The notes below the pieces were generated by a model. That model did no database searches. It was not told the origin of the DNA and saw nothing but the letters and a program-made list of their open reading frames with translations. Positions 1 through 7,761 of a stretch of 12,458 bases of DNA are shown here, in pieces (positions within the stretch are counted from its first letter, which is position 1; the number at the start of each line of letters is the position of its first letter). The position numbers were made by a program, and so were the translations under genes. The DNA is from an uncultured Rickettsiales bacterium (GTDB lineage: Bacteria > Pseudomonadota > Alphaproteobacteria > UBA8366): NCBI GenBank assembly GCA_913046825.1, contig CAJWTF010000111.1, positions 1 to 12,458 on the forward strand. Reading direction: 5' to 3'.

Positions 1-50
1 CTCCCACAGCGCCCTCAACGCTGCGCGTCTACCAGTTCCGCCACGACCGC
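1..50 (-). tRNA. tRNA-Leu (anticodon GAG), 5' part, cut by the window edge
   Basis: Read on the minus strand from base 50, the sequence has the 5' half of a leucine tRNA. The acceptor strand is GCGGTCG, followed by TG and a D-arm GCGGAACTGGTAGACGC, which is typical of tRNA-Leu. The anticodon stem pairs CAGCG with CGCTG around the loop TTGAGGG, giving anticodon GAG (CUC/CUU codons). The sequence after the anticodon stem (TGGGAG) would begin the long variable arm expected of a class II tRNA. The T-arm, acceptor 3' strand and any encoded CCA lie outside the window. No clear promoter is visible in bases 51-137, the short gap shared with divergent lipB. Confidence 0.93.
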
Positions 51-137
51 CCTGGACCATTTCAATACGGGCCCAAAGACCCGAATTGATGTATTAATAG
101 TTGGGACATAACAAACCCAGGGTCACCCCGCAAGAGC

Positions 138-824
138 ATGACGACAAACCGCGAAAAAACATCACCCCGCGAACCAGCGAATCAGATGCAATGGAAAACC
201 GGCGACGGGCTCGTTTCCTATGATGACGCCCTAAATTTTATGGAACAGCGGGTAGAAGAGATATCCCTGGGCCAGGCCAGCGAATGCGTGTGGTTGCTGG
301 AACATCCCCCGCTATATACGGCGGGAACCAGCGCACGCACCGAGGATCTAATAGACGGCGCCCGGTTCCCAATCCACCCAACCGGCCGCGGCGGACAATT
401 CACATATCACGGACCTGGCCAACGGGTCGTCTATGCCATGCTCGATCTGCGCCACAGGGGCAAAGATGTCCGCGCTTATGTAACCGCACTGGAGGAATGG
501 GTGATCCAGGCTCTGGCGACTTTCAACATCACCGGGGAACGCCGTCCCGGTAGAGTCGGCATATGGGTGGATCAAGGTGGTGGCAAAGAGGATAAAATAG
601 CCGCCATCGGCGTCCGCGTTAGGCGTTGGGTGGCATTCCACGGGGTATCGATCAATGTCGAACCCGATCTCTCACATTTCGACGCCATCGTGCCATGCGG
701 GATTTCCGACCCGAATCTTGGTGTTACATCGCTGGTTCAACTCGGCTTACCGGTGACGATGGAAGACCTTGATGTCGCCCTAATGGCAGCCTTTCAAGAA
801 ATCTTCGAAACCTCACCCGGCTAA
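138..824 (+). CDS. lipB: Octanoyl-[acyl-carrier-protein]:protein N-octanoyltransferase LipB
   Basis: LipB transfers the octanoyl group from octanoyl-ACP to the lipoyl-domain lysine of 2-oxoacid dehydrogenases and glycine cleavage H protein. This is the first step of de novo lipoate attachment in the cytoplasm. The family signatures are clear: [14 protein letters not shown] (residues 53-66), [13 protein letters not shown] (83-95), the KIAAIGVR lysine (K153) and VPCGISD with the catalytic cysteine C187. The length of 228 residues is slightly above the usual size. The first 16 residues are not family-like, and the conserved part begins at M17 (MQWKTGDG, base 186), so the true start could be 186. 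Neither ATG has a strong Shine-Dalgarno sequence; AAGAG lies only 1 nt from the ATG at 138. The gene converges on the acylphosphatase gene with a 2-bp gap and no obvious terminator. Confidence 0.96.
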   Translation: MTTNREKTSPREPANQMQWKTGDGLVSYDDALNFMEQRVEEISLGQASECVWLLEHPPLYTAGTSARTEDLIDGARFPIHPTGRGGQFTYHGPGQRVVYAMLDLRHRGKDVRAYVTALEEWVIQALATFNITGERRPGRVGIWVDQGGGKEDKIAAIGVRVRRWVAFHGVSINVEPDLSHFDAIVPCGISDPNLGVTSLVQLGLPVTMEDLDVALMAAFQEIFETSPG

Positions 825-826
825 CT

Positions 827-1108
827 TTACTCGGTAGATCGTATCTCGAAACCAGAGCCATCAAAATCCACTGGCTCTTTGACTACGTCTAAGACATGGG
901 CCGAAGGCGGTCCGGACCAGCACGCTTGTATCATCTCGTCTACCGCCGATGTTGAACCCGAGAAGACCGCTTCAACCGAGCCGTCCCGACGGTTGCGAAC
1001 CCACCCGGCCAGACCACGGGCACAAGCTTCGCGTTCGGTCCAGGCGCGAAACCAGACGCCTTGCACCCGACCGTAAATTTCAACGCGGATGCTGGAAAGC
1101 TCGGGCAT
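827..1108 (-). CDS. acyP: Acylphosphatase
   Basis: This is a small cytoplasmic enzyme that hydrolyses the carboxyl-phosphate bond of acyl phosphates. The 93-residue length is normal. The first signature, GRVQGVWFRAW (residues 13-23), holds the phosphate-binding arginine R21. The second, GWVRNRRDGSVEA (35-47), holds the catalytic asparagine N39. The start is an ATG only 2 nt after the pccA stop codon (TAG, CC, ATG), with no good Shine-Dalgarno sequence, so it is probably translated by reinitiation after pccA. A metabolic link to propionyl-CoA carboxylase, for example dealing with carboxyphosphate-like or acyl-phosphate by-products, is only a speculation from position. Confidence 0.95.
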   Translation of the reverse strand: MPELSSIRVEIYGRVQGVWFRAWTEREACARGLAGWVRNRRDGSVEAVFSGSTSAVDEMIQACWSGPPSAHVLDVVKEPVDFDGSGFEIRSTE

Positions 1109-1110
1109 GG

Positions 1111-3087
1111 CTATTCGAATTCGAGAATTTTCTGATCTACCACCAAGCTATCGCCGGTGCTGGCATGAATTTCACCAATCACACCATCGCGTTCCGCGCG
1201 GAGAATATTCTCCATCTTCATGGCTTCCACTACCGCCAACTCCTCGCCGGCATTCACTTCCTGGCCAGCTACGACCGCCAGCCGTATCAAAAGCCCCGGC
1301 ATAGGAGACATTAGGAATTTCGATGTGTCTGGGGGTAGTTTCTTCGGCATGAGGCGTTGATGCTCCGCTACATGCGGCTCTAAAACCCTCAGATCCATCT
1401 GACCACCCGCATGAGTGAGGGTGTATCCGACGGGATTGCATTCCACTTGCGCGCAAATGTCGACATTGTTCACCGTCCCGAAGAACATCGGATCACCTGG
1501 ATTCCAAATTCCGTGAATTTCAAAATCCTTCTCCCCAACCGTCACCAGCCAGCCACCGCCGGCACGAGTGCTGCGCACTTGGAATTCGCTGAGATTGTCG
1601 TCATCCACGAATACGATAAAATTACGCACCGCGTCGGTACCACTGCCATTTAGCCCGCGCTCACTGACACCATGATGCATCGAGGATACGACAGCCACCA
1701 ACAGCGTCATGTCTTCCGGCACCAGATAATCGGCATTAAAACCTTCGGGAAACTCTTCCTCGATAAATCCGGTCGTAAGCCGTCCTTCCGCGAACCGCCG
1801 ATGCTTCATGAGCGCCGCTAAGAACGGAATATTGTGCTGAATACCGCGAATATAAAACCGGTCGAGCGCGTCCCGCATTCGGGCAATCGCCTGTTCGCGG
1901 TTCTCTCCACCGGTGATTAGTTTGGCGATCATCGGGTCATAGAACATGGAAATCTCGCCTCCTTCGAAGACGCCAGTATCTACCCTAACATGATCGGTTT
2001 CCTCGGGCGCCTGATAGCGCACCAAGCGACCTATCGACGGCATGAAGTTCCGCAATGGGTCCTCGGCATAAACCCGTGTTTCCACAGCCCAACCCTTCAG
2101 CGTGATATCTTGTTGAGAGACCGGCAGTTTCTCACCCGCAGCGACACGAATCATCAACTCCACAAGATCCAATCCGGTGATGTATTCGGTCACCGGATGT
2201 TCGACCTGCAAACGGGTATTCATCTCCAGAAAGAAGAAATTCCGATCCTTATCCACGATAAATTCTACGGTTCCGGCAGACCGGTATTGGACCGCTTCGG
2301 CCAGCACCACCGCCTGTTTCCCCATCTCCGCGCGGAGCTCCTCGGTGACAAATGGCGAGGGCGCCTCCTCAATGACCTTTTGATGGCGGCGCTGAATTGA
2401 ACATTCGCGCTCGCCGAGATAAACGGTATTCCCGTGAGAATCCGCCATGACCTGGATTTCGATATGTCGCGGGTCTTCCACAAACCGCTCAATAAAAACC
2501 CTATCATCGCCGAAACTGGACCGCGCTTCGTTGACGGCAGATTCGAAGCCGGAGCGCGCTTCGTCTTCGTTGCGCGCGATACGCATACCCTTGCCACCGC
2601 CGCCGGCCGAGGCCTTGATCATCACCGGAAACCCGACATCCTTAGCAATCTCAACCGCTTTGTCGGCATCAGGGATCGCTGCTGTATGTCCTGGAATCGT
2701 GTTAACTCCAGCCTTGGACGCGAGTTTCTTCGATTCGATCTTATCGCCCATGGCCCCGATCGCGAGCGTATTCGGCCCGATAAAAACGATCCCGGCCGCT
2801 TCCAACATTTCCGCAAAGGCAGCGTTTTCAGACAAAAATCCGTATCCAGGGTGAATGGCTTCCGCGCCGGTGTCTTTGGCCGCCTGCACGATTCGTTCGG
2901 CGACTAGATAGCTTTCGGACGAGGCCGCGCCACCGACATGCACTGCTTCATCAGCCATGCGCATATGTAACGCACCGTCATCGGCGTCCGAATAGACCGC
3001 GACCGTCGCAATACCCATTCGTTTCGTCGTGCGCATGACCCGGCATGCAATTTCACCTCTATTCGCTATGAGAATCTTCTTAAACAC
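1111..3087 (-). CDS. pccA: Propionyl-CoA carboxylase alpha subunit (biotin carboxylase + biotin carrier)
   Basis: This subunit carboxylates its own biotin with ATP and bicarbonate, and the beta subunit then transfers the carboxyl group to propionyl-CoA, giving methylmalonyl-CoA. The N-terminal biotin carboxylase domain (about 1-445) begins KKILIANRGEIA. It contains the ATP-grasp glycine-rich loop KASAGGGGKGMR (158-169), HIEIQ (208-212), RRHQK (233-237) and FLEMNTRLQVEHPVTE (286-301). A linker (BT-type) domain follows. The C-terminal biotinyl domain (about 590-658) has AMKMEN with the biotinylated lysine K624. Length and C-terminus fit PccA better than methylcrotonyl-CoA or acetyl-CoA carboxylase subunits, though the substrate is inferred partly from the pccB gene nearby. 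The start is GTG, preceded by GGAG at 7-nt spacing. The stop is TAG. It is transcribed ahead of acylphosphatase. Confidence 0.95.
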   Translation of the reverse strand: MFKKILIANRGEIACRVMRTTKRMGIATVAVYSDADDGALHMRMADEAVHVGGAASSESYLVAERIVQAAKDTGAEAIHPGYGFLSENAAFAEMLEAAGIVFIGPNTLAIGAMGDKIESKKLASKAGVNTIPGHTAAIPDADKAVEIAKDVGFPVMIKASAGGGGKGMRIARNEDEARSGFESAVNEARSSFGDDRVFIERFVEDPRHIEIQVMADSHGNTVYLGERECSIQRRHQKVIEEAPSPFVTEELRAEMGKQAVVLAEAVQYRSAGTVEFIVDKDRNFFFLEMNTRLQVEHPVTEYITGLDLVELMIRVAAGEKLPVSQQDITLKGWAVETRVYAEDPLRNFMPSIGRLVRYQAPEETDHVRVDTGVFEGGEISMFYDPMIAKLITGGENREQAIARMRDALDRFYIRGIQHNIPFLAALMKHRRFAEGRLTTGFIEEEFPEGFNADYLVPEDMTLLVAVVSSMHHGVSERGLNGSGTDAVRNFIVFVDDDNLSEFQVRSTRAGGGWLVTVGEKDFEIHGIWNPGDPMFFGTVNNVDICAQVECNPVGYTLTHAGGQMDLRVLEPHVAEHQRLMPKKLPPDTSKFLMSPMPGLLIRLAVVAGQEVNAGEELAVVEAMKMENILRAERDGVIGEIHASTGDSLVVDQKILEFE

Positions 3088-3129
3088 GCCTGTGCTCCGC
3101 CGCTCATCTATCGCCCAAATACGAAAGTC

Positions 3130-3157
3130 ATTCGACCCAATTTCGTGGCTTTGTCAA
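3130..3157 (-). promoter_or_regulatory. Putative sigma70-type promoter of pccA
   Basis: On the minus strand a perfect -35 hexamer TTGACA (3157-3152) is followed after 16 nt by TCGAAT (3135-3130), which matches the -10 consensus at 4 of 6 positions. Transcription would start near 3123, about 35 nt upstream of the GTG start of pccA. The -35 is convincing and the -10 is weak. The site lies in the divergent gap between pccA and the lipoprotein gene. Confidence 0.45.
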
Positions 3158-3289
3158 CACAACTGCGGCTTGTCCGAAACTGGCCAAGCAACAAATTTTG
3201 AATTGAAATTCCCGGTCAGTCGCATTATCTCTCGGCGATTGGCAGGGTTAAGGAAGCTCGCTCGTGTCTGACGAAGGACGTAAATAAAG

Positions 3290-4054
3290 ATGTTTGAGCT
3301 AAAAGCCATTGCCGCACCGCTGGTCGGACTGACACTTGCGCTCGCAGGATGCGCCACGGGGCAATACGATAAAATCACCGAAGTTAGCCCGGAAAAATCG
3401 CTATTGCGGTTTTATGGCAAAGCCCAAAAAGGTATTGTACCCCAACGGGTCGCATTCGCAGACCCCTGGGAATACGAGGAGTATGCTGGTTTCTTGGGTA
3501 AAGACGTGCGCCTCGAGGTGTTCTATATCGAGGCCGTCGAATACGAAACTTCTGTCCAATACACCTATGCTCTTCAGCGAATGGTCGACACTTGGCGTTA
3601 CAATGCCAATAAGACGAAGTCCTGGGGCGAAGAGTATAACGTCGAGAACCCAATGACCAGTATCGATTATCGACGCTATGTTTTGGATGGCCAACCCTGT
3701 GCCGGATTTCATGGCCAATGGGATACACCGGCGGATGATGATTTGTTGCGACCGGGCCGCGTAATATTTGGATATTTGTGTGCGCGAGCGGGCAAAAAAC
3801 TCTCTGATGCCGTCATCAATGACTCACTTCGAAATATTGGTATTCGCGGATTGACCGAAAAAATTCGCAAGAACGACCCAACTCAAATCGCCATGCCATT
3901 TGGCGAAAAAAGCGAAGTACCGCTTGAATCCAAAGCAAAAGCCTTGGCAATAGCTAAAGGAGTACCCTCAGGGTCTCACGGAAATTCGAACTTTCCCTTC
4001 GAATTCGTCGTCCATTTTCAAGAAAAAAGTGGCGACGCAATTAACGACGATTAA
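3290..4054 (+). CDS. Putative lipoprotein of unknown function
   Basis: I do not recognise the family. The 254-residue product begins with a lipoprotein signal peptide: a short charged start, the hydrophobic run APLVGLTLALAG and the lipobox LAGC with the lipidated cysteine at C21. Residue 22 is alanine, not aspartate, so outer-membrane sorting is expected. The mature part is rich in Tyr, Glu and Lys and has an aromatic central region (residues 73-130). Two further cysteines (C137 in GQPCAGF, C164 in GYLCARA) could form a periplasmic disulfide. The C-terminal tail is polar. AAGGA lies 11 nt before the ATG. A weak promoter candidate is TTGAAA at 3203-3208 with a poor -10 near 3226. The stop overlaps the end of the convergent ltaE by 4 bp. 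It stands alone on the plus strand between the ltaE and pccA genes. Confidence 0.8.
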   Translation: MFELKAIAAPLVGLTLALAGCATGQYDKITEVSPEKSLLRFYGKAQKGIVPQRVAFADPWEYEEYAGFLGKDVRLEVFYIEAVEYETSVQYTYALQRMVDTWRYNANKTKSWGEEYNVENPMTSIDYRRYVLDGQPCAGFHGQWDTPADDDLLRPGRVIFGYLCARAGKKLSDAVINDSLRNIGIRGLTEKIRKNDPTQIAMPFGEKSEVPLESKAKALAIAKGVPSGSHGNSNFPFEFVVHFQEKSGDAINDD

Positions 4055-5109
4055 ACGGGTTGGAGCAGGTTGGAACGAGCTAGATCGAGAACCGCGGTTG
4101 CAGCCCGCTCTATCCCCTCTCGGCTAATATCCAAATGTGTGACCGCCCGCATACGGTAAAGGTCATTTGCGCCGATACGAATCCCGGCATCCTCAATCAA
4201 TCGGTCTCTAAAATCTTCCGCTGTCAAACCAGTGCCTTCGACATTGAAGAAGACCATATTGGTTTCAACTTCGTCCTCGACCGTGACACCCGGTGTGTTG
4301 CCAAGTAACTCTCCAAGATAGCGGGCATTCTCGTGATCTTCCGCCATCCGCTCGACGTGATGCTCTAAGGCATGTACGCCCGCCGCAGCAACAATACCCG
4401 CCTGCCGCATGGCTCCGCCCATGCGCTGCTTCCACTGCCAAGCTTCCTCGATGAAATCCTTGTCGCCTGCTAAGACCGCGCCGATTGGGCAGCCGAGGCC
4501 TTTTGAGAGATCGAGCCAGAGAGTGTCGAACGGCTCCGCGAATTCCCGTGCCGAAACACCAGTGGCAACAACGGCATTGAGCAACCGCGCCCCATCCATA
4601 TGCGTGATCAAACCTTTCTCACGCGCGGCGGCGCCCACTTCGCGCACAGCCTGCAACGGCCAAACCGATCCGCCGGCACTATTGGAAGTCTGCTCAACCA
4701 CGACCATACGGGGTTTCGGCGTGTGGCGGCGGGCACGACGCACCGCACCTTCCAATTGCGCGGCCGTAAAAACACCCTTTTGACCATCGATGACGCGCGA
4801 CATGGCCCCGGCGAATACTGCAAGGCCGCCACCTTCCGTATTGACAATATGCGCCGTCTTATCGGCGATGACCTCGTCGCCCGGACGGCAGTGCACAGCA
4901 ACGGAGATTTGATTGCACATGGTCCCTGACGGAAGGAATACCGCTTCTTCCTTGCCCAGTAATTCCGCCGTCATCTCGCATAGCTTCGTGACCGTCGGGT
5001 CCGTGCCCTGTTGTTCGTCGCCGACTTCCGCTTTCGCCATGGCTTTACGCATTTCCGGCGTCGGCTTGGACTGAGTATCGCTGTAAAGATCGATTTCAAT
5101 GGCAGGCAT
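4051..5109 (-). CDS. ltaE: Low-specificity L-threonine aldolase family enzyme (PLP-dependent)
   Basis: This is a fold-type I pyridoxal-phosphate enzyme, expected to cleave L-threonine or L-allo-threonine to glycine and acetaldehyde. The N-terminal DLYSDTQSKPTPEM (residues 7-20) matches the family's conserved start. EVGDEQQGTDPTV (28-40), LPSGTMCNQ (59-67) and the cofactor-stacking histidine region DKTAHI (H87) follow. THMDGARLLN (169-178) carries the cofactor-binding Asp and Arg. WLDLSKGLGCPIGA (198-211) has the Schiff-base lysine K203. The length of 352 residues is usual. GAGG precedes the ATG by about 10 nt. It is the last gene of the minus-strand block, 45 bp after the 2TM gene. The exact beta-hydroxy-amino-acid substrate cannot be told from sequence, so other aldolase or beta-eliminating activities of this family remain possible. 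Confidence 0.92.
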   Translation of the reverse strand: MPAIEIDLYSDTQSKPTPEMRKAMAKAEVGDEQQGTDPTVTKLCEMTAELLGKEEAVFLPSGTMCNQISVAVHCRPGDEVIADKTAHIVNTEGGGLAVFAGAMSRVIDGQKGVFTAAQLEGAVRRARRHTPKPRMVVVEQTSNSAGGSVWPLQAVREVGAAAREKGLITHMDGARLLNAVVATGVSAREFAEPFDTLWLDLSKGLGCPIGAVLAGDKDFIEEAWQWKQRMGGAMRQAGIVAAAGVHALEHHVERMAEDHENARYLGELLGNTPGVTVEDEVETNMVFFNVEGTGLTAEDFRDRLIEDAGIRIGANDLYRMRAVTHLDISREGIERAATAVLDLARSNLLQPV

Positions 5110-5154
5110 CGGTGTCTTACCTCAAGGGTTGGAATTTAACATCGGAACAGCGGT

Positions 5155-5397
5155 TCAATCGCGCCCGAATAAAGAACCAAACAAGCCCATGGCGAAGGCG
5201 GCATGGATTGCGAGCGGCGCCCCCCAGGCAACCAATGGAAAGACAAACCATGGCTCCTGAGAGTTCATCGAAATACTCACGCCCACCAGCACAATCATAA
5301 TCGCCACGAAGATCAGAATATGGACGCCGAACCATAATAGACGCCGGCGGGCATGTGCCCGTTTCGGATCGTCTTGGTTTCCTCCATTGCCGTTCAT
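5155..5397 (-). CDS. Small 2TM-domain membrane protein
   Basis: This 80-residue protein has a polar, basic N-terminus (residues 1-19) and two hydrophobic segments at about 20-42 and 50-72. The second segment carries WFVFPLVAWGAPLAIH, which fits the WF..P...WG..L.IH pattern of the 2TM domain family (PF13239), known from the N-termini of some histidine kinases and as stand-alone proteins. The molecular function is unknown. Both termini are predicted to be cytoplasmic. The ATG lies 9 nt after the pccB stop codon, with no strong Shine-Dalgarno sequence (only GGGG directly next to the start), so it is likely coupled to pccB translation. ltaE follows 45 bp downstream. Confidence 0.8.
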   Translation of the reverse strand: MNGNGGNQDDPKRAHARRRLLWFGVHILIFVAIMIVLVGVSISMNSQEPWFVFPLVAWGAPLAIHAAFAMGLFGSLFGRD

Positions 5398-5406
5398 CCC
5401 CGGTAC

Positions 5407-6939
5407 TCAAAGCGGGATGTTCGCATGTTTCTTCCAAGGGTTTTCCAGCTTCTTTTTCTCGAGCAGTTTTAAAGCCCTGCATATCCGCCGCCGTGTATTA
5501 CGAGGCATGATCACATCGTCGACAAAGCCGAGTGAGCTCGCAACGAATGGATTGGCAAAGCGCTCCTGATATTCCTGAGTCCGTCGTTCGATCTTCTCAG
5601 TGTCACCAATATCCTGACGAAAGATAATCTCGACCGCGCCCTTCGAGCCCATCACCGCGATCTCGGCCGTGGGCCAGGCATAGTTCGCGTCGCCGCGCAG
5701 ATGCTTCGAACTCATAACGTCATAAGCACCGCCATACGCCTTCCGGGTGATGACCGTGACCTTCGGCACCGTCGCCTCCGCATAGGCGAACAATAGTTTC
5801 GCCCCGTGTTTGATAATGCCGTTGTATTCCTGGTCCGTGCCCGGCAGAAATCCAGGGACGTCGACAAAAGTGACAATCGGAATATTAAAACAATCACAGA
5901 AACGGACGAACCGGGCCGCTTTCTTCGCCGAATTAATATCAAGGCACCCTGCCAGCACCATCGGCTGGTTGGCAACGATGCCGACCGGGCACCCGGACAT
6001 ACGGGCAAAGCCAATCACGATGTTCCCTGCATAGCTCGGCTGGAGTTCGAAAAACTCACCCTCGTCGACGATTTTCTCGATTAGCTCCTTCATGTCATAT
6101 GGCTTATTCGGATTAACTGGCACTAGCGTGTCTAGCGAGGGTTCCGGCCGATCCTCCGGATCGTGGGTTTCCCGACGAGGTGGCATCTCCCGGTTTGACG
6201 ACGGCAGAAAGCCCATGAAACGGCGCAGCTGTAGAAGCGCGTCCACATCGTTTTCAAATGCCAGATCCGCAACACCCGATGTTGTTGTATGGGTGATCGC
6301 TCCCCCTAATTCTTCTTGAGTTACCTCCTCATGGGTTACCGTTTTGACAACATCTGGTCCGGTGACAAACATGTAAGAGGAATCTTTCACCATAAAGATG
6401 AAATCCGTCATCGCGGGGGAATACACGGCGCCCCCCGCACATGGCCCCATGATCAATGAAATTTGAGGAACAACCCCCGACGCCATGACATTCAGTTGGA
6501 AGACATCCGCATAACCACCGAGAGACGCGACCCCTTCCTGGATGCGAGCGCCACCTGAATCGTTCAGGCCGATTACCGGCACGCCCACCTTCATGGCCTG
6601 CTCCATGACTTTCACGATCTTGCGCGCGTGCGCCGCGGAGAGCGATCCGCCGAAGACGGTGAAATCCTGACTGAAGACGAACACTTCCTTGCCATCAACG
6701 GTTCCATGCCCGGTAATGACGCCATCGCCCGGAAACTTTTGTTTGGCCATTCCGAACTCATAGCAGTCATGCTCAACGAACATGTCCCACTCTTCGAAGG
6801 AACCAGCGTCAAGAAACACCTCGATCCGCTCGCGCGCGGTCAGCTTCCCCTTGGCGTGCTGAGCATCTATGCGGCGTTGACCACCGCCGAGACGGGCTTG
6901 CGCCCGCTTTTCTTCCAGTTTTTCGATAATGTCCTGCAT
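5407..6939 (-). CDS. pccB: Propionyl-CoA carboxylase beta subunit (carboxyltransferase)
   Basis: PccB moves the carboxyl group from carboxybiotin on PccA to propionyl-CoA. The 510-residue length is typical. The N-terminal carboxyltransferase half has [15 protein letters not shown] (30-44), [13 protein letters not shown] (96-108) and the oxyanion-forming stretch [11 protein letters not shown] (127-137). The C-terminal half has [14 protein letters not shown] (358-371), [11 protein letters not shown] (399-409) and [11 protein letters not shown] (421-431). D417, just before the last motif, appears to sit at the acyl-CoA specificity position (D422 of Streptomyces coelicolor PccB, aligned from memory), which favours propionyl-CoA. 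The protein ends in HANIPL, as PccB proteins commonly do. The ATG is preceded by GGAGGAG about 11 nt upstream. It lies 81 bp after atp12 with a promoter-like sequence in the gap. pccA is about 2.3 kb away on the same strand. Confidence 0.96.
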   Translation of the reverse strand: MQDIIEKLEEKRAQARLGGGQRRIDAQHAKGKLTARERIEVFLDAGSFEEWDMFVEHDCYEFGMAKQKFPGDGVITGHGTVDGKEVFVFSQDFTVFGGSLSAAHARKIVKVMEQAMKVGVPVIGLNDSGGARIQEGVASLGGYADVFQLNVMASGVVPQISLIMGPCAGGAVYSPAMTDFIFMVKDSSYMFVTGPDVVKTVTHEEVTQEELGGAITHTTTSGVADLAFENDVDALLQLRRFMGFLPSSNREMPPRRETHDPEDRPEPSLDTLVPVNPNKPYDMKELIEKIVDEGEFFELQPSYAGNIVIGFARMSGCPVGIVANQPMVLAGCLDINSAKKAARFVRFCDCFNIPIVTFVDVPGFLPGTDQEYNGIIKHGAKLLFAYAEATVPKVTVITRKAYGGAYDVMSSKHLRGDANYAWPTAEIAVMGSKGAVEIIFRQDIGDTEKIERRTQEYQERFANPFVASSLGFVDDVIMPRNTRRRICRALKLLEKKKLENPWKKHANIPL

Positions 6940-6975
6940 TTCCCAGGCTTCTCCTCCGGCCGGTTTACCGTTGCG

Positions 6976-7004
6976 ATTTTAGCGCTCTCTATCCACCACA
7001 ACAA
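6976..7004 (-). promoter_or_regulatory. Putative sigma70-type promoter of pccB
   Basis: In the 81-bp gap between atp12 and pccB the minus strand holds TTGTTG (7004-6999), a 17-nt spacer, and TAAAAT (6981-6976). The -10 matches 5 of 6 consensus bases and the -35 matches 3 of 6. Initiation near 6969 would give a leader of about 30 nt containing the GGAGGAG ribosome-binding site. This would let pccB, the 2TM gene and ltaE be expressed independently of the upstream atp12. Confidence 0.45.
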
Positions 7005-7020
7005 ACACTCGTGATGTGTT

Positions 7021-7734
7021 CTATGCTTGTGCCAACAACAAGCCGATCAGTCGCTCGGCCGCAAATAGTTCCCGCGCCAACCCTTCGCGTCTCTCTGTCA
7101 ACAATTTATCTTCACCCCATAATTCAGCTTGGTAAATTTCATCCAACAGTCCTGCTGCAACCGCCTTGGAAGCATCCAAGGCCCCATCCACCACCGCCAA
7201 TCCTAGAACAAACGAGCCCGTGCCCGTCGTCAGCACATGCAAGCCCGTCAATGTGAAATCATCCCGAACACCGAGGACGTGTCTTATAGTGGCAAGAGCC
7301 TCCGCGTCCTGTTTGACGTGAACGATACCCGTCGTCGGGACAAGCTGAACATCATGAGTCCTCGCCAACCAATCCAAATGCGGTTGCCATTCCCGTTCCT
7401 GGCGCTCCACCAAGTCCGGCGGATCGGCCGCCCGGTAGCATAGCAGGTCGGTCTCCGCATATCCGGCGATCTCATCAACCACCTCTTTGCGGCGTGGACG
7501 CACACGATCCAGCGCCGTATTGGCGAAACCAGTCAGTGCCATTGAGGTCAGATCGAGTGTCTCGGTCTGCGCGTCCCATTCCTCCGCCACCGCACTCGCG
7601 AGCCTGTGTGTGGGAAGTCGCAGTTTAGATTTCATCGGCGTGCGAACCGGGCGGCCGTCCAATGTAATCGCGAACCCATCCGCTAATTCCTCGACATCAA
7701 CCTTCTTATAAAACCGTTTCGGCGCCTTTCCCAT
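7021..7734 (-). CDS. ATP12-family F1-ATPase assembly chaperone
   Basis: ATP12 proteins bind the free F1 alpha subunit and prevent its aggregation until it pairs with beta during ATP synthase assembly. In bacteria they are characteristic of Alphaproteobacteria. The protein shows the family layout: an N-terminal RFYKKVDVEE region, ITLDGRPVRTP (residues 24-34 counted from the GTG at 7737), AEEWDAQ (51-57), DLLCYRA (97-103), RQEREWQPHLDW (112-123), and the C-terminal ELWGEDKLLTERR (205-217) with the conserved acidic WGED. The total of 237 residues is usual. GTG at 7737 directly precedes ATG at 7734. I chose ATG, but neither has a clear Shine-Dalgarno sequence at proper spacing. It starts 27 bp downstream of the decayed asmA gene and is followed by pccB. 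Confidence 0.94.
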   Translation of the reverse strand: MGKAPKRFYKKVDVEELADGFAITLDGRPVRTPMKSKLRLPTHRLASAVAEEWDAQTETLDLTSMALTGFANTALDRVRPRRKEVVDEIAGYAETDLLCYRAADPPDLVERQEREWQPHLDWLARTHDVQLVPTTGIVHVKQDAEALATIRHVLGVRDDFTLTGLHVLTTGTGSFVLGLAVVDGALDASKAVAAGLLDEIYQAELWGEDKLLTERREGLARELFAAERLIGLLLAQA

Positions 7735-7761
7735 CACTTGCCAAATAATCCCTTCAAAAGA

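Noticed and set aside
816..830. Terminator between convergent lipB and acylphosphatase
   Set aside because: The genes are 2 bp apart and no GC-rich hairpin with a T-run is visible on either strand there. The same holds at the 4051-4054 and 11016-11024 convergent junctions.
2434..2907. Open frame of 157 codons on the plus strand inside pccA
   Set aside because: It lies wholly antisense to the conserved biotin carboxylase domain, and the translation shows no recognisable domain.
3203..3231. Promoter for the lipoprotein gene (TTGAAA, 17 nt, TATCTC)
   Set aside because: The -10 matches only 3 of 6 consensus bases, too weak to list as a feature.
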